Source: JBEDUK01 sp040414485
GTDB taxonomy: Bacteria; Actinomycetota; UBA4738
DNA: 64,000 nucleotides
Direction: 5' to 3'
Assembly (NCBI GenBank): GCA_040414485.1
Contig: JBEDUK010000072.1
Coordinates: forward strand, 13,509-77,508
Every line of letters starts with the position of its first letter. Positions within the stretch are counted from its first letter, which is position 1. Below, piece after piece: positions 41,244-49,367 of this stretch. The notes beneath the pieces were generated by a model that did not search any database, was not told the origin of the DNA, and saw only the letters and a program-made list of their open reading frames with translations. A program made the position numbers and the translations under genes.

Positions 41244-42767
41244 TCAGGCGTCCTGCGGCGGCCCCGAAGTGGCCGCGGCTTGCGCCAGTGGCGGCCTTTC
41301 CGAGACACCAACCGCCTCTTCGAGCGCCGCGGCCACCTGGAACACGACCGACTCGCCCAACAACGGTCCGATGATCTGGAAGCCGACCGGCAGCCCTTCG
41401 CTCAGGCCGCACGGCACGCTGATGGCCGGCATGCCCGACAGGTCCGCCGGGATCGTGAACAGGTCGCACAGATACATCGCGAGCGGGTCGTTCGCCTTCT
41501 CCCCGATGGCGAAGGCCACGGTCGGCGACGTCGGACCGACGATCACATCGAACCGGCCGAACGCCTCGTCGAAATCCCGGATCACCAGCGTGCGGACCTT
41601 CTGTGCCTGCCCGTAGAACGCGTCGTAATAGCCGGCCGACAGCGCGTACGTGCCGAGCATGATCCGGCGCTTCACCTCATCGCCGAACCCCTTCCCTCGG
41701 GTCGCCCGGTTCATGCGCTCCACGTCGCCGCCCGGATCAACGCGAAGTCCGTACCGCACCCCGTCGAACCGCGCCAGGTTCGACGAGCACTCCGCCGGCG
41801 CGATCAGGTAGTACGCCGACAGCGCATAGTCCGAATGCGGCAGTTCGACTGGGTCGACCTGCGCGCCCTGTTCGGCGAGCAGATCGATCGATCGTCGCAC
41901 CGCGTCGCGCACGCCCGGCTGCGTTCCCTCGTTGGCCAGCCAGGATTCCACGACGCCGACCCGGATCCCCTCGACGCCCCGCCTCAGCGCATCGCCGTAG
42001 TCGGGCACAGGATCCTCGAGACTGGTGGCGTCCATCGAATCGTGGCCCGCGATCGCACCGAGCAGCGTCGCGGCGTCGCGCACGTCACGCGTGAACGTCC
42101 CCACGTGATCCAGCGAGGACGCGAACGCGATCAGCCCGTACCTGGAGACGCGGCCGTAGGTCGGCTTCATCCCAACCACGCCGCAGAGGGCGGCCGGCTG
42201 GCGGACCGACCCGCCCGTGTCGGTGCCGAGCGCCCAGACGGCCTCGCCCGCGGCCACCGCCGCCGCCGACCCGCCCGACGAGCCCCCCGGCACGAGCGAC
42301 AGGTTCCAGGGATTGTGGACCGGGCCGTAGGCCGAATTCTCGTTCGACGAGCCCATCGCGAACTCGTCGCAGTTCGTCTTGCCGATCAGGATCGAACCGC
42401 CCTCCCGCAGGCGAACCCATGGCGTGGCGTCGTACGGCGGGACATACGGCTCCAGGATGCGCGAGCCCGCCGTCGTCCTGATGCCCTTCGTCGTGAAGAC
42501 GTCCTTCAGCGCGAGCGGGATCCCGGTGGCCGGGCCCCACGGCTCCCCCCCCGCGGCCGCCGCGTCGAGCGCGGCGGCCGCCTCCCGCGCCCCGTCCTCC
42601 GTCACCCTCAGAAACGCGGCGATCTCACCGTCGACCGCCTGCACGCGCGACAGCGCCGCCTCGGTCACCTCGGCGGCCGACACCTCTCGGCTCCGAAGGA
42701 GATCCGTCAGCTCGTGTGCGCTCAGATCCGAAAGCCAGGAATCCTTCGCGCCGTCGGCGGCCATCAT
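41244..42767 (-). CDS. gatA: Asp-tRNA(Asn)/Glu-tRNA(Gln) amidotransferase subunit A
   Basis: It is the glutaminase/amidase subunit that releases ammonia for transamidation. The Ser-cisSer-Lys triad of the amidase signature is present: lysine in PLALKDVFTTKG (about 82), and LVPGGSSGGSAAAVAAG (about 148-164) with both serines. IGKTNCDEFAMGSSNENSAY is a GatA hallmark. Length is 507 aa. The first ATG (42767) overlaps the gatC stop by 4 nt. The gap to the RHH gene start is about 190 nt and contains the iterons. Confidence 0.95.
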   Translation of the reverse strand: MMAADGAKDSWLSDLSAHELTDLLRSREVSAAEVTEAALSRVQAVDGEIAAFLRVTEDGAREAAAALDAAAAGGEPWGPATGIPLALKDVFTTKGIRTTAGSRILEPYVPPYDATPWVRLREGGSILIGKTNCDEFAMGSSNENSAYGPVHNPWNLSLVPGGSSGGSAAAVAAGEAVWALGTDTGGSVRQPAALCGVVGMKPTYGRVSRYGLIAFASSLDHVGTFTRDVRDAATLLGAIAGHDSMDATSLEDPVPDYGDALRRGVEGIRVGVVESWLANEGTQPGVRDAVRRSIDLLAEQGAQVDPVELPHSDYALSAYYLIAPAECSSNLARFDGVRYGLRVDPGGDVERMNRATRGKGFGDEVKRRIMLGTYALSAGYYDAFYGQAQKVRTLVIRDFDEAFGRFDVIVGPTSPTVAFAIGEKANDPLAMYLCDLFTIPADLSGMPAISVPCGLSEGLPVGFQIIGPLLGESVVFQVAAALEEAVGVSERPPLAQAAATSGPPQDA

Positions 42768-43054
42768 TCGGCCTCCACGATCCGCGGGACGCGGAACCGG
42801 CCCGACTCCCCCGCGGGCGCCGTCGACAGCGCCTCTTCCTGCGTCAGGCAGGGCCGCTCCTCGTCCGGCCGAAGGACGTTCGTCCTCGAAACGGGGTGGG
42901 ACGTCGGCGGCACGTGCTCCGCGGCGACCTCACCGACCCGCGCCGCGGCCTCGAGGATCGCCGGAAGCTGCCGCCGGTAGCGTTCGAGCTCCTCGTCGGT
43001 GAGGTCCAGGCGTGCCAGCGCCGCGATGTGCTCGATGTCGATCTCGAGGGGCAT
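42764..43054 (-). CDS. gatC: Asp-tRNA(Asn)/Glu-tRNA(Gln) amidotransferase subunit C
   Basis: The 96-residue subunit stabilises GatA-GatB. It shows IEHIAALARLDLTDEELERY at the N-terminus and the LRPDEERPCLTQEEAL stretch in the C-terminal half, both typical of GatC. TAGACT lies 8 nt before the ATG, with no ribosome binding site, so the gatCA transcript is probably leaderless. It overlaps gatA by 4 nt. Confidence 0.93.
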   Translation of the reverse strand: MPLEIDIEHIAALARLDLTDEELERYRRQLPAILEAAARVGEVAAEHVPPTSHPVSRTNVLRPDEERPCLTQEEALSTAPAGESGRFRVPRIVEAE

Positions 43055-43084
43055 GGCCCGGAAGTCTAGAGACTCCCCGCGCCG

Positions 43085-44455
43085 CTACGGTCCCTTGTAG
43101 TCGCGCCCCACGATCACGTAGACGTCCGCGCCCGGCGTGCCGCCCTTCGTGTACGCGAGCGGGAACTTCGGCAGATACGACGCGACCACGTTCTGGAGTC
43201 GCGCGCCGGCCGGACCGTACAGGATCTCGGTCTTCGTCTCGCCCGCCGCCGCGGTCTTCAGCCCGAGCACCGCGAAGCCCGCGCGCTGGAGGAACGAAAG
43301 AACCTGCTGGGCCTTGCCTCCCGACCCCGCGTCGAGCACCTGCACGGTGATCTGTGCGGGCGAGAAGGGCGTGTACTGGAAGCCCAGGCCCAGACGCCCG
43401 AGCGATCGACCGTTCCTCAGCGCACCGAAGAACTTCGAGGCCTCGGGCTGCTGCAGCAGCACGTAGTCCACGCCGTTGATCGGCTGCGGCGCCGGCACGG
43501 CAGGGACCACACGGAAGTCCACGCCGTTCTGACCCACGGTGGCGAGCTGCGCCGAGAGATCCTTGATCGTGTACAGCGTGAGCCCCTTGTCGCGCACGAA
43601 GTCGCCGCTCAACGCCTGGATCAGCTGATTGACGTGCCCCAGTTCGGACGGCGACTGCATCTTCTGCAGCGCCGCGCGCAGGAACTGCTGCTGCCGGGAG
43701 ATCCGGGAGAAGTCCGGGATCGAGTCGCCCTGGATGTGGCGGGCCCGAACGAACGCCAGCGCGCTGGAGCCCTTCAGCGTGTAGCACCCCGCGTGCCCGA
43801 GGTGCAGGCCTGCCAGCGTGTCGATCAGCGGTTTGTCGATGCAGATCGGCACGCCGCCCATGGCGTTGACCACCTTGATGAATCCAGAGAAGTTGATCTC
43901 GATGTAGTGGTTGATCGGCATCTTGAACAGGTGCGAGACCGTCTGGACCGTCGAATCCGGGCCGTAGTTGAAGGCCGAATTGATCTTGCCCATGCCGTGG
44001 CCGGGGATCTCCACGCGCAGGTCCCTGGGGATCGAGACCACGATCGTGCGGTGCCGCGTGAAGTCCTGGTGCACGAAGATGATCGTGTCCGAGCGCTGCC
44101 CGGTGACCTGGGAGGCGTTCCCGTACTGCGACTGCTGGCCCTTCGACAGGTCCACGCGGCTGTCGCTCCCGAGGATGAGGAAGTTCTCCGCGCCCTTGGC
44201 CGCCGGGACGACGTGCGCCAGGCAGTTCACCTCCGTGGAGCATCTCGGATTGTTCTGGCCAGTTTGAAAGACCTGCACGCTGTGCTCCGCGTGCAGGATC
44301 TCCGCGATCGCCACGCTTGAGCCGGCGGCCACCGCGACGGAGAGCAGCGCCACCATCGCCAGGAGCGACAGGCGAACCACATGGCGTGGCTTCCGGGGCG
44401 GTCGGCCGGGCGGTTCGGGCGCGGCGGCGGGTCGTCTGCGGACCGTCTCGACCAT
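43085..44455 (-). CDS. LCP (LytR-CpsA-Psr) family cell-wall glycopolymer transferase
   Basis: The 456-residue protein has a cytosolic basic N-terminus, one membrane anchor (about 26-50), and an extracytoplasmic LCP domain. The LCP marks are NFLILGSDSRVDLSKG, GQRSDTIIFVHQD, VSIPRDLRVEIPG, KINSAFNYG and VRARHIQGDSIPDFSRISRQ, which supply the Arg/Asp residues that bind the polyprenyl pyrophosphate. A C-terminal LytR_C domain (about 365-455, ITVQVLDAGSGGKAQQVLSF) is typical of actinobacteria. It likely attaches a glycopolymer to peptidoglycan. The ATG lies 9 nt after TAGGCT in the palindrome shared with the divergent ligase gene. Confidence 0.9.
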   Translation of the reverse strand: MVETVRRRPAAAPEPPGRPPRKPRHVVRLSLLAMVALLSVAVAAGSSVAIAEILHAEHSVQVFQTGQNNPRCSTEVNCLAHVVPAAKGAENFLILGSDSRVDLSKGQQSQYGNASQVTGQRSDTIIFVHQDFTRHRTIVVSIPRDLRVEIPGHGMGKINSAFNYGPDSTVQTVSHLFKMPINHYIEINFSGFIKVVNAMGGVPICIDKPLIDTLAGLHLGHAGCYTLKGSSALAFVRARHIQGDSIPDFSRISRQQQFLRAALQKMQSPSELGHVNQLIQALSGDFVRDKGLTLYTIKDLSAQLATVGQNGVDFRVVPAVPAPQPINGVDYVLLQQPEASKFFGALRNGRSLGRLGLGFQYTPFSPAQITVQVLDAGSGGKAQQVLSFLQRAGFAVLGLKTAAAGETKTEILYGPAGARLQNVVASYLPKFPLAYTKGGTPGADVYVIVGRDYKGP

Positions 44456-44470
44456 TAGGCTCCAAGCCTA
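44456..44470. promoter_or_regulatory. Palindromic bidirectional -10 element TAGGCT-CCA-AGCCTA
   Basis: A perfect 6+6 palindrome gives TAGGCT on both strands: toward the LCP gene (9 nt to its ATG, leaderless) and toward the acyl-CoA synthetase (about 32-nt leader with GGAGG). Confidence 0.5.
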
Positions 44471-44499
44471 CCGACGCGCCCGAGGCCGGAGGCCTGATC

Positions 44500-46461
44500 G
44501 TGACCGGGATCGTGTGGAGTCCTGATGAGGAATACATGCAGCGTGCGAACGTCACGCGCTTCATGCGCGCGCACGGGATCAGTGACTACGACGAACTGAT
44601 CCGCCGCTCGCAGGACGACGTCGAATGGTTCTGGGACGCGGTCGTCGCCGACCTCGGGATCGAGTTCTACCGCCCGTACGACCGCGTCCTCGACACCTCG
44701 AACGGAATCCCCTGGGCCACCTGGTTCGGGGGCGGCCAGATCAACCTGGCGCACAACTGCGTCGACCGGTGGGCCGAACGCACCCCGGACCGGGTGGCGG
44801 TGCTGTGGGAGGGCGAGGAGGGCGCCGCCTCCCAGCGCGCCGTCACCTACGCGGAACTCCACCGGATGGCGAATCGCCTTGCCGGCGGCCTGCGTGCGCT
44901 CGGCGTTGCCCGAGGCGATGGCGTCGGCATCTTCATGCCGATGGCGCCCGAGACCGTCGCGGCCACGCTCGCCTGCGCCAAGATCGGGGCGTTCTACACG
45001 CCGATCTTCAGCGGGTACGCCGCCGACGCGGTGGCCACGCGGCTGGCCGACGCCGGCGCGAAGGTCCTGATCACCGCCGACGGCACGATCCGCCGAGGGC
45101 GGATCGTGCCGATGAAGGAGACCGCGGACGCGGCCGTCTCGGCCGCGTCCTCCATCGAGCACGTCGTCGTCTGGCCCCGCGCCGCCCGAGATGACATTCC
45201 GTGGACCGAGCCCCGCGACGTCCGCTGGGACGACCTGCTCGGAACCCACTCCGATCAGTTCGAGACCGAGCACCTCGATCCCGAGCACCCCCTGTTCGTG
45301 GCCTACACCTCGGGCACGACCGGCAGGCCGAAGGGTTCGGTGCACGTCCACGGCGGGCTGCTGGTGAAGCTCGCGGCCGAGGTCGCGTACCAGGTGGACC
45401 TGCATCAGGACGAGACCCTGTTCTGGGTGACGGACCTGGGCTGGATCATGGGCCCCTGGGAGATCATCGGCGCGGGCGCGCTCGGCGCGACCGTGTTCCT
45501 GTTCGACGGCGCGCCGAACGACCCGCCCGACCGGCTGTGGGACATCGTCGAGCGGCACCGGATCACCACGCTGGGCATCTCGCCCACGCTCATCCGGGCG
45601 CTGATCCCGGCCGGGGATGACCATGTCACCAAACACGACCTCTCGTCCCTTCGCGTCCTGGGGTCCACCGGCGAACCATGGAACCCCGAGCCCTACATGT
45701 GGTTCTTCGACACCGTCGGCGGCGGGCGGTGCCCGATCATCAACATCTCGGGCGGCACCGAGGTCGGCGCCTGCTTCCTGTCTCCCCTCCCTATCACCGA
45801 CCTCAAACCGTGCACGCTGCGGGGTCCGGCGCCCGGCATGGCGATCGACGTCTGGGGGCCGGACGGCCGGACCGTCGAACCGGGCGAGGTCGGCGAGCTC
45901 GTGTGCACGAAACCCTGGCCGGGGATGACCCGCGGGATCTGGGGGGACCCCGAACGCTACCTGGACACCTACTGGCGCAGGTGGCCCGACGTGTGGGTGC
46001 ACGGCGACTGGGCGACCGTGGACGAGGACGGCTTCTGGTTCCTCCACGGCCGGTCGGACGACACCATGAAGATCGCGGGCAAGCGCCTGGGACCGGCCGA
46101 GGTCGAGAGCGCGCTCACAACGGACTCGGACGTCGCCGAGAGCGCGGCGGTCGGCATCCCGGATCCGGTCAAGGGCGAGGCCATCTGGTGCTTCGTCGTC
46201 CTCCGCCCGGGCGCCGTCGGAGGCACCGAGGCCGTCTCCCGCCTCAAGAGTGTGGTCGCCTCCCACCTCGGGAAGGCGTTCACCCCGAGCAGGATCGTGT
46301 TCGTCGAAGAGCTGCCGAAGACACGCAGCGCCAAGATCGTTCGGCGGGCCCTCCGCGCGGTGGTCGCGGGCCAGGATCCGGGGGACCTGTCCAGCCTGGA
46401 GAACCCCGGCGCGCTGGATTCCGTTCGCAACCGCGTGGGCGAACGGGAGCCCGCGCCGTGA
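44500..46461 (+). CDS. AMP-forming acyl-CoA synthetase (acetyl-CoA synthetase-like)
   Basis: The 653-residue enzyme activates a carboxylate with ATP and CoA. Motifs are VAYTSGTTGRPKGSVHVHGG (A3, about 267-286), NISGGTEVGACF (A5), WVHGDWATVDEDGFWFLHGR (A7/A8), and the adenylation lysine near the end in LPKTRSAKIVRRAL (about 608). An ACAS_N-like domain (about 30-100) resembles acetyl/propionyl-CoA synthetases. GTG at 44500 has GGAGG 7 nt upstream; earlier starts would overlap the LCP gene. Chain length specificity is unknown; acetate, propionate or acetoacetate are all possible. Confidence 0.9.
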   Translation: MTGIVWSPDEEYMQRANVTRFMRAHGISDYDELIRRSQDDVEWFWDAVVADLGIEFYRPYDRVLDTSNGIPWATWFGGGQINLAHNCVDRWAERTPDRVAVLWEGEEGAASQRAVTYAELHRMANRLAGGLRALGVARGDGVGIFMPMAPETVAATLACAKIGAFYTPIFSGYAADAVATRLADAGAKVLITADGTIRRGRIVPMKETADAAVSAASSIEHVVVWPRAARDDIPWTEPRDVRWDDLLGTHSDQFETEHLDPEHPLFVAYTSGTTGRPKGSVHVHGGLLVKLAAEVAYQVDLHQDETLFWVTDLGWIMGPWEIIGAGALGATVFLFDGAPNDPPDRLWDIVERHRITTLGISPTLIRALIPAGDDHVTKHDLSSLRVLGSTGEPWNPEPYMWFFDTVGGGRCPIINISGGTEVGACFLSPLPITDLKPCTLRGPAPGMAIDVWGPDGRTVEPGEVGELVCTKPWPGMTRGIWGDPERYLDTYWRRWPDVWVHGDWATVDEDGFWFLHGRSDDTMKIAGKRLGPAEVESALTTDSDVAESAAVGIPDPVKGEAIWCFVVLRPGAVGGTEAVSRLKSVVASHLGKAFTPSRIVFVEELPKTRSAKIVRRALRAVVAGQDPGDLSSLENPGALDSVRNRVGEREPAP

Positions 46462-46509
46462 CCGCCGCGGTGATCCGACGAGCCGTTCGCTGCGAATCCG
46501 ATCGACGGG

Positions 46510-47088
46510 GTGGACGTGACCGTCGGTAGTCTCGAAGAGGCGTCCGACCGGGAACTGGTGGGGCGGGTGACGGCCGGGGACGAGGACGCGTTCAGGCTGC
46601 TGTTTCGCCGGTACGGGCCGGTGGCTCGGGCGCTGGCGCTCCGCGTCGTACGCCAGCCCTTCCTGGCCGAGGAGATCGTCCAGGAGGCCTTCCTGGCGCT
46701 CTGGCGACACCCGGCCTCCTACCGCGACGACCGGGGAAGCGTCAGGGGGTGGCTGATGGCCACGGTGCACCACCGGGCCGTGGACCTCGTCCGGCGCGAA
46801 GAGGCCCAGCGGCGCCGTGTCGACGCCGCCGACCCGCCCGATGCCGTGACGCAGGACGTGGCCGAGGACGTGGCCGAGCGCGCCGACCTCAAGGAACGAC
46901 GGGCGGCGGCGATCGCCGCGCTGAAGGAGCTGCCGCAGGAGCAGCGGCAGGTGCTGGAGATGATGTACTACCAGGGGAAATCGCAGTCGCAGATCGCGGC
47001 GGAGACCGGCCTCCCGCTGGGGACGGTGAAGAGCCGGACGCTGCTGGCCATGCGACGCCTTCGCGCCCTGATCGGCGAGCCTTCATGA
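46510..47088 (+). CDS. ECF RNA polymerase sigma factor
   Basis: The 192-residue protein has sigma region 2 (about 14-85: DEDAFRLLFRRYGPVARALA, EEIVQEAFLALWRHPASYR) and region 4 (about 130-185: LPQEQRQVLEMMYYQGKSQSQIAAETGLPLGTVKSR, a complete helix-turn-helix). There is no region 3. It is closest by pattern to the SigK/SigL type that pairs with RskA-like anti-sigma factors. The start is GTG at 46510 (GTG at 46516 also possible). Its stop overlaps the anti-sigma start by 4 nt. Confidence 0.92.
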   Translation: MDVTVGSLEEASDRELVGRVTAGDEDAFRLLFRRYGPVARALALRVVRQPFLAEEIVQEAFLALWRHPASYRDDRGSVRGWLMATVHHRAVDLVRREEAQRRRVDAADPPDAVTQDVAEDVAERADLKERRAAAIAALKELPQEQRQVLEMMYYQGKSQSQIAAETGLPLGTVKSRTLLAMRRLRALIGEPS

Positions 47089-47873
47089 GCGCCGAACGGT
47101 CCCACGACCGGATCGAGGAGTTGATCGCTCTCGACGCGCTCGTCGGCCTGGACGAGGCCGAACGGGCCGAGCTGGCGGCCGCCCTGGTCGAACACGGCGA
47201 CGATTGCCCCGTCTGCGCCGAGCTGCTCGCGTCCACCGCCGACGCCGCCGCCGCGTTCGCGTTCGCGCTCGAGCCCGCCGAGGCACCGGACGGAGCCGAG
47301 GAACGCCTGATCGCCGCGGCGTCGGCCCGACCCGTGCCGACGTTCTCGCCCGCTGCAGCGCCGGTCCTGACGCCCTTGCCGGGGGGCGCCGACGAACCGA
47401 CGAAGGAACGAAGGCCCCGATCGATCGGACGGTGGGTCGCCGCGGTGGCCGTCGCCGCCGCGCTGCTGGTGGGCGGCATCTCGGGCTTCGTTGCGGCGCC
47501 GCGCGCCCCGTCGGGAACCACGCAGTTCCTGGCCTTCGCCGCGCAGCCGGGGACGCGCTTCGCGTCGTTCCCGACGAAGGACGGCTCGAGCCTCACGGTC
47601 GCGTACCGGCCGGGAGAGACGAACGCGTGGATCTTCGGCTCTGGGCTGCAGAAGCCGGCCGGGGGCAAGACCTATCAGCTGTGGTGGGGGGCGAAGGGCA
47701 CGCCGCTCGAGGGAATGCACTCGGCCGGGGTGTTCGTCCCCATCCACGGCAACGTCGTCTCGCCCGTGACCGTGGACACGTCGCAACCCGGCACGCTCCT
47801 CGGAATCACGATCGAGCCGCCCGGCGGGAGCCCCGCGCCCACCAGCCCGCCGATCACCGCGACGACGGTCTGA
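47085..47873 (+). CDS. Membrane anti-sigma factor (ZAS motif, RskA-type C-terminal domain)
   Basis: The 262-residue protein has a cytosolic N-terminal domain with HGDDCPVC (H-x3-C-x2-C), the zinc-binding anti-sigma motif (about 44-51), a membrane helix (about 125-147, WVAAVAVAAALLVGGISGFV), and an extracytoplasmic RskA-like domain (about 150-245: AWIFGSGLQKPAGGKTYQLW). A Pro/Thr-rich tail ends it. Translational coupling to the ECF sigma factor shows it is the cognate inhibitor. Release could occur by intramembrane proteolysis or oxidation of the zinc site; the signal is unknown. Confidence 0.88.
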   Translation: MSAERSHDRIEELIALDALVGLDEAERAELAAALVEHGDDCPVCAELLASTADAAAAFAFALEPAEAPDGAEERLIAAASARPVPTFSPAAAPVLTPLPGGADEPTKERRPRSIGRWVAAVAVAAALLVGGISGFVAAPRAPSGTTQFLAFAAQPGTRFASFPTKDGSSLTVAYRPGETNAWIFGSGLQKPAGGKTYQLWWGAKGTPLEGMHSAGVFVPIHGNVVSPVTVDTSQPGTLLGITIEPPGGSPAPTSPPITATTV

Positions 47874-47914
47874 CCTGGCGCTGGCGCGAACCGTTCGGCC
47901 GCGACGACGGCGTG

Positions 47915-48451
47915 CTACGACTCCCCTTTCGCCCGACGCGCCTCCAGGATCGCGGTCTTGCGCGCGAGCCGGGCCTCGCGGCGGAGCTTCGCCTCCCGCT
48001 GCCGCTGCCGATCCCGGTCGGTCTCTGGCTCCAGGGCCGGCACCGGACACGGCCGCCCGTGCTCGTCCAGGGCCACGTACACCAGGTAGGCGCTGGAGGT
48101 GTGGACCTTCCGTCCGGTCCGGTAGTTCTCGGCCTCGACGCGCACCCCGACCTCGACCGAGGTCCGGCCGCTGTCGTTCACCATGGCCTTGACCGTCACC
48201 ACGTCGCCGACGAAGACCGGCTCCATGAACGACATCTCGTCCATGGCGACGGTCACCACGGGCCCACGGCAGTGCTTCATGGCCGACAGGCCGGCGGCGG
48301 TATCGACCATCTTCATGACCTCACCGCCGTGCACGTTGCCCAGCAGGTTCGCGTCGCTCGGCTCCATGAGGCGGACCAGCGCGACCGACGACGCGGACGG
48401 CGGCTTCGGTGCCCGGTCGGGTCCGTCGATGCCGGTCTGTGGTGCCTCCAT
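47915..48451 (-). CDS. Acyl-CoA thioesterase, hotdog fold
   Basis: The 178-residue protein hydrolyses acyl-CoA esters. LMEPSDANLLGNVHGGEVMKMVDTAAG (seen in pieces as NLLGNVHGGEV with the catalytic Asn/Asp region) opens the BFIT/YciA-type hotdog, and VVTVAMDEMSFMEPVFVGD follows. A long basic coiled-coil tail (about 140-178, rich in Arg/Glu/Gln) is extra to the fold. ATG at 48451 has AAGGAGG at 5-6 nt; upstream ATG/GTG starts lack one. Divergent from the sigma factor. Confidence 0.87.
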   Translation of the reverse strand: MEAPQTGIDGPDRAPKPPSASSVALVRLMEPSDANLLGNVHGGEVMKMVDTAAGLSAMKHCRGPVVTVAMDEMSFMEPVFVGDVVTVKAMVNDSGRTSVEVGVRVEAENYRTGRKVHTSSAYLVYVALDEHGRPCPVPALEPETDRDRQRQREAKLRREARLARKTAILEARRAKGES

Positions 48452-48577
48452 CCCCGCCTCCTTCGTCCCGCGCCCCAGGGTCCCCTGTTCGGGGGTCCCC
48501 CGCATGTCCGGCTCGCGCTCCCTGGAACTGCTCTGCTAGGGTGCTCCACAAGCCCAACAACTCGCCAGGAGGTGGCC

Positions 48578-49345
48578 GTGGCCTCTGACACGACGACCTT
48601 CCCCGACGAACTGGCAGAGCTCTGGCAAGCGTATCGGGAGCAGGACTCACAGCAAGCGCGCGAGCGACTGATCCTGCAGTACGCGCCGCTCGTGAAATAC
48701 GTGGTCGGCCGGATCGCCGGCCGGCTTCCCGGACACGTCGATCGAGGCGACCTGATCTCGAGTGGCGTGTTCGGCCTGATCGACGCCGTGGAGCGCTTCG
48801 ATCCGCGCCGCGGCGCACGCTTCGAGTCCTACGCGCTCCTGCGCATCCGGGGAGCGATCATGGACGAGCTCCGCGGGATCGACTGGGTTCCGCGCTCGGT
48901 CCGCTCGATGGCCAAGCAGATCGAGCAGGCGCAACAGGACCTGGAGAGCGAACTGCAGCGGACCGCGTCCGACGACGAGGTTGCGAATCGCCTCGGCCTC
49001 GCGGTCGGCGACGTGCGGTCCGCCATGCAGCAGGTCGGCGAGGCGTCCGTCCTCGGTCTCGACCACGTGACGAGCGACGCCGAGGAGAGCCCGCACAGCC
49101 TTCTCCACCGGGTCTCCGGCCTCCCCGGCGAGCCCGGCCACACGCCCGCCGAGCAGCAGCAGCGCGCCGAGGTTGTCGAGACGATCAACGAGCTGGAGGA
49201 GCGCGAGCGGCTTGTCGTCACGCTGTACTACTACGGCGGCCTGACGCTCGCGGACATCGCCGAGGTCCTGGGGCTCTCGGAGGCGCGGGTGTGCCAGATG
49301 CGCGGCCACGCCCTCCGCGAACTTCGCATGCTGTGGGCCAGCTGA
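48578..49345 (+). CDS. WhiG/FliA-type RNA polymerase sigma factor
   Basis: The 255-residue sigma-28-like factor has regions 2 (LILQYAPLVKYVVGRIAGRLP to FDPRRGARFESYALLRIRGA), 3 (PRSVRSMAKQIEQAQQDLES) and 4 (NELEERERLVVTLYYYGGLT, LADIAEVLGLSEARVCQMRG). No region 1. GTG at 48578 has AGGAGG about 6 nt upstream. A TAGGGT -10 box lies at 48537-48542, giving a real leader, unlike many genes here. No flagellar genes are present; in actinobacteria the homologue WhiG controls development, so that role is possible but not shown. Confidence 0.9.
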   Translation: MASDTTTFPDELAELWQAYREQDSQQARERLILQYAPLVKYVVGRIAGRLPGHVDRGDLISSGVFGLIDAVERFDPRRGARFESYALLRIRGAIMDELRGIDWVPRSVRSMAKQIEQAQQDLESELQRTASDDEVANRLGLAVGDVRSAMQQVGEASVLGLDHVTSDAEESPHSLLHRVSGLPGEPGHTPAEQQQRAEVVETINELEERERLVVTLYYYGGLTLADIAEVLGLSEARVCQMRGHALRELRMLWAS

Positions 49346-49367
49346 CCCGGCCCGAGGCGACGCGGGT

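Noticed and set aside
40693..41244. Toxin-antitoxin module
   Set aside because: The RHH-like protein has no adjacent toxin-like gene; its neighbours are gatA and gatB.
44455..46773. 772-codon open frame opposite the acyl-CoA synthetase
   Set aside because: Repetitive Arg/Gly/Val/His composition; the plus strand has all AMP-ligase motifs.
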